Assembly (NCBI GenBank): GCA_021798855.1
Contig: JAJZBP010000082.1
Coordinates: forward strand, 1-8,456
DNA from: Bacillota bacterium
Lineage (GTDB): Bacteria; Bacillota; Sulfobacillia; JAJZIM01; JAJZBP01
Direction: 5' to 3'
Length of the DNA: 8,456 nt
In this document: positions 6,192-8,456 of the stretch, piece after piece
Layout of the letters: the number at the start of each line of letters is the position of its first letter
Numbering within the stretch: the first letter of the stretch is position 1
Program-made: the position numbers and the translations under genes
The notes under the pieces: generated by a model
Databases searched by the model: none
Seen by the model: the letters and a program-made list of their open reading frames with translations, nothing else
What the model was told of the DNA's origin: nothing

Positions 6192-6396
6192 TGACCCGGT
6201 TGCGGCCGCGCTCACTGGCACGGTCGCGGTGCGGTCACCGGTCCGACTGCGGCCACACTCACGGCCAACGTCGCAACCAGTTTCCCGCCGCCTAAGGAGC
6301 GGGAATTCCCTGCATTGAACCGAACGATCAAATAATGATTCCGCTGCGAAAAATCCGATTCGCCCAAGGCGCCACCACCAAACAACCTATATATAC
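6192..6396. other. 3' region of the small operon, no supported gene
   Basis: This stretch lies between the doubtful 57-codon frame and the terminator and should be transcribed as 3' untranslated RNA. A minus-strand frame ending at TGA 6212-6214 is open for about 68 codons and ends in a short hydrophobic, Ala/Val-rich segment, but it has no good start or ribosome binding site. I recognise nothing in it. It also holds an imperfect direct repeat (6201-6274). Confidence 0.45.
6201..6274. repeat. Imperfect 27-bp direct repeat
   Basis: Positions 6201-6227 and 6248-6274 both begin TGCGGCC, share CTCAC in the middle, and end GTCGC, matching at 21 of 27 positions, 47 bp apart. The role is unknown; it lies just upstream of the terminator in the transcribed 3' region. 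Confidence 0.5.
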
Positions 6397-6570
6397 TTAT
6401 CTTCGCGCTATGTGATTGCTATATACAATTGTAGCACGGGAGCCACCCCCGGTGGCGAACTGGGCGTCAATGGGTTCGGCGGAGGTCTGTTCCTTGCCCT
6501 CGCCAAAGGCGACGGGCGCATGTACGAAGGCGAACCCTTCCTTATCAGCCGAACAAGCCTGCGGGTTCAT
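6397..6570 (-). CDS. Doubtful 57-residue frame after dsrE2
   Basis: An ATG at 6570 opens a 57-codon frame to TAA at 6397-6399. It is in frame with dsrE2, separated by two tandem stop codons (TGA TGA, 6585-6580) and three sense codons. Codon third positions are moderately GC-rich, as in the neighbouring genes, but no ribosome binding site precedes the ATG and I recognise no family. The sequence is Ala/Gly/Glu-rich with one cysteine and no membrane segment. A small hairpin (GCCACC at 6442-6447 with GGTGGC at 6451-6456) falls inside it. It may be non-coding 3' RNA or the decayed tail of another gene. Confidence 0.2.
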   Translation of the reverse strand: MNPQACSADKEGFAFVHAPVAFGEGKEQTSAEPIDAQFATGGGSRATIVYSNHIARR

Positions 6571-6582
6571 GCAGTGGAATCA

Positions 6583-7071
6583 TCAAATAAACCAGTTGAT
6601 TTTGGCCGCCGCCGCCTCGGCGATGGCCGTGGCCGCACCCACCGGCTCCCCGATACCGTCGATCAGGTCATCCCGCTTCAAACCAAAAGCGTCCATGGTC
6701 ATCTGGCAGGGAAGGATCTTGATGCCGAGATCCACCGCCATCTTCCAAAATTCCTCCAGCGGCGGTATATTGTTCTTGACGAAGATCTTCTTCATCATCC
6801 ATGGACCCATTCCACCCATGTTCAGCTTGGACAACGGCAGCTTGACCGGTCCCCCGGGTTCCATCAGCGAAAGCATCTTGGTCATCCAATCGGTCCCGGT
6901 GACTCCTCGCTCCTTCTTCTTCAAGAGCAAAAGACCCCAGAAGGTTGAAAAAATGGTCACCTCCATCCCGGCCGCCGCCGCGGTGGTGGCCAGGATCACG
7001 ACCGGATAGGCCCGGTCCAGGTCACCGCTCCAGGAGATGATGGTGACCTTATCCGCCTGCTCTTCCATCAT
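6583..7071 (-). CDS. dsrE2: DsrE2-family (DsrE/F/H-like) sulfur-transfer protein
   Basis: This 162-residue protein belongs to the DsrE2 group. It has an N-terminal ...VTIISWSGDLDRA segment, a hydrophobic stretch (about residues 22-50, VVILATT to GLLLLKK) that may bind or enter the membrane, a Gly/Met-rich GGMGPWMMKK loop, and the signature C122 in PCQMTMDAFGLKRDDL, the only cysteine and the likely persulfide carrier. DsrE2 proteins are commonly encoded beside tusA, often with a rhodanese, and mobilise sulfane sulfur for oxidation. Two adjacent ATGs (7071 and 7068) are possible starts, preceded by a weak GGGAAGGGG site; I take the first. A TTG further upstream (7128) would add 19 residues but has no clear binding site. 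It follows tusA by 117 nt and ends in two tandem TGA stops. Confidence 0.9.
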   Translation of the reverse strand: MMEEQADKVTIISWSGDLDRAYPVVILATTAAAAGMEVTIFSTFWGLLLLKKKERGVTGTDWMTKMLSLMEPGGPVKLPLSKLNMGGMGPWMMKKIFVKNNIPPLEEFWKMAVDLGIKILPCQMTMDAFGLKRDDLIDGIGEPVGAATAIAEAAAAKINWFI

Positions 7072-7188
7072 TGATCGCGCCCCTTCCCAGTATTCCCCGG
7101 CAGGCGCGGCATCCCGCGCCGGATACAATCGGTTTCCCCGACCCCCGGCGCAGCCGGAAGCTCCGCCGGCCGCCTGCCCCCCACCCGT

Positions 7189-7428
7189 TCACTTTTTCCG
7201 CCGGATCAAATAGGTGTAGACTCCACCTGCCTCTCTGGCCTCGAGCAACTCGTGTCCGGTAGTCTTGGTCCACGCTTTGAAGTCCGCCATGGAGCCGGGA
7301 TCCGTCGCTGCCAGTTCAAGGATTTGGCCGACCTCCACGCTTTCGATACCCTTCTTAGCCTTCAAGATGGGCATCGGACACACCAGACCCCTGGCGTCAA
7401 CGGTCGTCGCCGGACCATCATCACCCAT
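7189..7428 (-). CDS. tusA: TusA sulfur-carrier protein (small operon copy)
   Basis: This 79-residue TusA-family protein has the active cysteine C17 in GLVCPMPILKAKKG. From VDA to the final RRKK it matches the copy at 3034-3270 at 57 of 70 residues, and nearly all differences are conservative, so both probably have the same role and similar partners. It heads the small operon with dsrE2 and likely exchanges persulfide sulfur with it. ATG 7428 is chosen because GGGGAGGTGG (7436-7445) lies at a proper distance; an in-frame ATG at 7446 would place that ribosome binding site inside the gene and has none of its own. The leader from the predicted transcription start is only about 30 nt. Confidence 0.95.
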   Translation of the reverse strand: MGDDGPATTVDARGLVCPMPILKAKKGIESVEVGQILELAATDPGSMADFKAWTKTTGHELLEAREAGGVYTYLIRRKK

Positions 7429-7467
7429 TGTCCCCCACCTCCCCATCCGCGTTCCAACTTGCTATTT

Positions 7468-7496
7468 ATATTATCGTATTCTAATATGCTAATCAA
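7468..7496 (-). promoter_or_regulatory. Promoter of the tusA-dsrE2 operon with embedded operator
   Basis: On the minus strand, TTGATT (7491-7496) and TAATAT (7468-7473) are separated by exactly 17 nt, a strong sigma-70/sigma-A match. Transcription would start near 7460, about 30 nt before the tusA ATG. A 24-bp AT-rich palindrome, 7470-7493, covers the spacer and parts of both hexamers. Its inner blocks TATT and AATA and outer blocks ATTA and TAAT are symmetric about 7481/7482. Over a 27-bp window it matches the operator at 5520-5543 in 22 positions, including the 11-mer AATATGCTAAT. A protein bound there would block RNA polymerase, so repression is the expected mode. Confidence 0.85.
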
Positions 7497-7680
7497 CTTT
7501 GTGCTTAAAATAACTTTTGCATAGATCCGCCCGGACAAGTCTCCCTGGCTATTATACCCGCTTGGTGCGTTAAGAGGCAAAAGTCACTTGAGGAACAATC
7601 GCTTCCTTAAGGAAGTTGGGCAAGCCGCCACCGTTCCCGGAGGAAGGCCACCGCCGTTTTGTCCGTCCTGGATCCGGGCG

Positions 7681-8456
7681 TCATCCCCCCGCAGAACCCC
7701 GGGGACCGGATGGAAGTACAGCCGTCCCATCCCCGGCCCCTGCGTCCAGCAGTTCTTCGGCCAGCCCCAGCAAGAATTCTTTGCGGTTATGCGCCGGTTC
7801 CGCCAGCACCTCTTCCAGCAAAAGGGCTAGGATTCGGCCCACCCAGGAGCCCGGTCTCCGGCCCGGACCGGCCAATTTCAAAAGATCGTCTCCCCCCACC
7901 GCCAGATCGTTTCGCCCAAGGGGCTGGCCTGCCGCCAGGATGTCTTCCATCCGCCGCACCAATTCCGCCTGGGCTGGGGTGAAATCACGCCCCGGTCCCT
8001 TGGCCCGGGCGTCGGCGTGCGCCAGGGCGATCAGGTCCCTCACATTGTCCCTGCCCACCTCGGCCAAGGTCAGGCGCAGGGTCTGGTCTTTGATCCCCGG
8101 ATGGGGAAAGAAGGCCATGTGGTGCCGGACCAACAGCGCTACCCGGCGCACTGTCGCGCGCGGGTAGCGCAGCCGGCACAAAATCCTCTCGGCCATCTCC
8201 CCTCCCAACCGCTCGTGGCCGTAAAAGTGCCGCCCCCGGCCGTCCTCGCTCAAGCTGCGCGGTTTGGCCACGTCGTGCAACAGGGCCGCCAAGCGCAACT
8301 CCAGGGTGTGGAGGGCGAAGATAAGGAGTCGCGTGTGGCGGGGGTTCGTTTCCTTCGGCACGGGTCGGCTTGGACTTTCGGTGGTGGAGGGCAGGGTCAC
8401 CGCAGCGAGGGTCGAGGGTTTTGGCAGCGATGATGAGTTCTCTGCTCGGCTCGAGG
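7681..8456 (-). CDS. CCA-adding tRNA nucleotidyltransferase-like, HD-domain half (partial)
   Basis: The frame ends at TGA 7681-7683 and stays open to the right window edge, so the 5' end is missing or uncertain. The visible part matches the second half of bacterial CCA-adding enzymes: LELRLAALLHDVAKP with the HD pair, HFYGHERLGGEMAERIL, LVRHHM, then the helical tail (RNDLAVGGDDLLKL, GRILALLLEEVL). These enzymes add or repair the tRNA CCA end; the HD domain often gives phosphohydrolase activity. The roughly 45 residues before LELRLAALL are Ser/Pro/Thr-rich and do not resemble the family's nucleotidyltransferase head, so the gene may be truncated, frameshifted or fused. A GTG at 8400 could start a 239-residue protein but lacks a ribosome binding site. 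There is no evident functional link to the sulfur genes; about 190 nt separate it from the next promoter, and I see no clear terminator there. Confidence 0.75.
   Translation of the reverse strand, partial: SSRAENSSSLPKPSTLAAVTLPSTTESPSRPVPKETNPRHTRLLIFALHTLELRLAALLHDVAKPRSLSEDGRGRHFYGHERLGGEMAERILCRLRYPRATVRRVALLVRHHMAFFPHPGIKDQTLRLTLAEVGRDNVRDLIALAHADARAKGPGRDFTPAQAELVRRMEDILAAGQPLGRNDLAVGGDDLLKLAGPGRRPGSWVGRILALLLEEVLAEPAHNRKEFLLGLAEELLDAGAGDGTAVLPSGPRGSAGG

Noticed and set aside
5898..6221. Minus-strand open frame of 107 codons
   Set aside because: It runs straight through a perfect intrinsic terminator and has no recognisable domain or ribosome binding site.
7602..7615. Palindrome CTTCCTTAAGGAAG after the HD-domain gene
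   Set aside because: It is symmetric but has no loop and no following U-tract on the minus strand, so it is not a convincing terminator; it may be a chance site.

Overview
This window is a sulfur-trafficking and sulfane-sulfur-oxidation locus, probably from a Gram-positive (Firmicutes-like) bacterium. The taxonomic guess is weak. It rests on strong AGGAGG-type ribosome binding sites, a TTG start, a classic hairpin-plus-U-tract terminator and moderately high GC in the genes. Every gene I can support lies on the minus strand, so transcription runs from right to left.

Right edge (7681-8456): the C-terminal, HD-domain half of a CCA-adding tRNA nucleotidyltransferase-like protein, incomplete at the window edge. 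Next (7428-6583) is a small sulfur-carrier operon, tusA then a DsrE2-family gene. It has a good promoter (7468-7496) and an intrinsic terminator (6148-6191). Between the dsrE2 stop and that terminator lies about 390 nt holding only a doubtful 57-codon frame and some repeats.

Middle (about 5420-6147): AT-rich intergenic DNA with an inverted repeat and a possible IS200/IS605-type remnant. A promoter/operator follows at 5518-5546, then a perfect six-copy 13-bp tandem repeat in the presumed leader of the next operon.

Left (5304 to 1): a large operon in the order membrane EMO/HdrD-like iron-sulfur oxidoreductase, tusA, dsrE, hdrC, hdrB, hdrA (cut by the window edge). The last three genes overlap at their start and stop codons. 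The set matches the sulfur-oxidising heterodisulfide-reductase-like (sHdr) system. TusA and DsrE would pass protein-bound sulfane sulfur to the HdrCBA complex, and the membrane protein would send electrons to the quinone pool. The membrane partner suggests the EtfAB/EMO-linked type of sHdr locus, so etfAB and a further hdrB may lie beyond the left edge.

The strongest non-coding signal is a 24-bp AT-rich palindrome present twice (5520-5543 and 7470-7493). Each copy fills the spacer between -35 and -10 of one operon's promoter. This implies one dimeric repressor, plausibly an ArsR/SmtB-type sulfur sensor, controlling both operons. The Hdr-type proteins also have unusual cysteine motifs: the second HdrC cluster motif is one residue short, HdrB has degenerate CCG motifs, and the membrane protein has lost its first CCG motif.
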